Positions 63,931 to 64,000 of a stretch of DNA of 64,000 bases are shown one piece after another. Position 1 is the first letter of the stretch; every line of letters begins with the position of its first letter. The notes under the pieces were generated by a model. That model made no database searches. It saw only the letters and a list, made by a program, of their open reading frames with translations, and was not told where the DNA came from. The position numbers and the translations under genes are program-made. The DNA comes from Perognathus longimembris pacificus (Eukaryota > Chordata > Mammalia > Rodentia > Heteromyidae). The DNA is taken from contig NC_063181.1 of assembly GCF_023159225.1 (NCBI RefSeq), positions 6,159,606 through 6,223,605 of the forward strand. The letters are read 5' to 3'.

Positions 63931-64000
63931 GTTAGGTGCTGGTGGCTCACTCCTGTAATCCTAGCTACTCAGGAAGCTGAGATTTGAAGATCATGTTTCA
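63931..64000 (+). repeat. B1-like/Geo composite SINE, cut by window end
   Basis: GTGCTGGTGGCTCACTCCTG, TAATCCTAGCTACTCAGGAA and GCTGAGATTTGAAGATCATG are the start of another composite element. Confidence 0.8.

Larger units (their letters stand above)
58468..64000 (-). other. DPYSL2: DPYSL2 intron 3 (partial, runs off the window)
   Basis: I looked for the preceding exon (family motif around MPDQGMTSADDFF) up to the window end and did not find it. The intron holds (CT)n, a solo LTR, a B1 element, composite SINEs, GC-rich sequence at 61500-62300 and an old L1-like piece. Confidence 0.8.

Overview
This is a mammalian, almost certainly rodent, genomic window holding parts of two convergent protein-coding genes in the ADRA1A-DPYSL2 arrangement known from human 8p21. 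The left edge carries the 3' coding exon of ADRA1A (alpha-1A adrenergic receptor) on the + strand at 2553-3067. The right part carries DPYSL2 (CRMP2, collapsin response mediator protein 2) on the - strand. Eleven consecutive coding exons (4 to 14) lie between 58467 and 37658, followed by a putative 2.4 kb 3' UTR ending near 35245. Every DPYSL2 exon called here has GT/AG borders and compatible phases, so residues about 105 to 572 are recovered without a gap. Exons 1-3 and ADRA1A exon 1 lie outside the window.

The organism is inferred from repeats and protein details. The window contains many dimeric tRNA-like SINEs with an ID-like left monomer (B box GGTTCGATTCC) and a right monomer with 'GTGGCTCAAGTGG...GTTCAAGCCC'. 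This matches my memory of the IDL-Geo SINE reported from Geomyoidea (kangaroo rats, pocket mice, pocket gophers). Composites of a B1/Alu-like left part with the Geo-type right part are also common. The receptor tail ([16 protein letters not shown]) and CRMP2 (HNSALEYN) look rodent-like.

Layout: 1-2552 is the ADRA1A intron; 2553-3067 the ADRA1A final coding exon; 3068 onward its 3' UTR of unknown end; about 5000-35244 the intergenic space with SINEs, microsatellites, a MaLR-like LTR fragment, an orphan CpG-dense patch near 30200 and a cluster of CTCF-like motifs at 32.3-37.4 kb; 35245-58467 DPYSL2 exons 14 to 4 with introns; 58468-64000 DPYSL2 intron 3, which contains a solo LTR with intact termini and a 5 bp target duplication (60285-60640), a B1 element and an old L1-like fragment.

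No prokaryotic genes, CRISPR arrays or novel multi-gene system are visible. The interesting signals are regulatory and repeat-driven: divergently oriented CTCF-like motifs between the convergent genes, a (TG)n tract abutting the DPYSL2 exon 11 acceptor, homopolymer G/C runs abutting several splice sites, a retained internal splice donor in the ADRA1A tail, and a SINE whose CA tail and target duplication seeded a small composite minisatellite.
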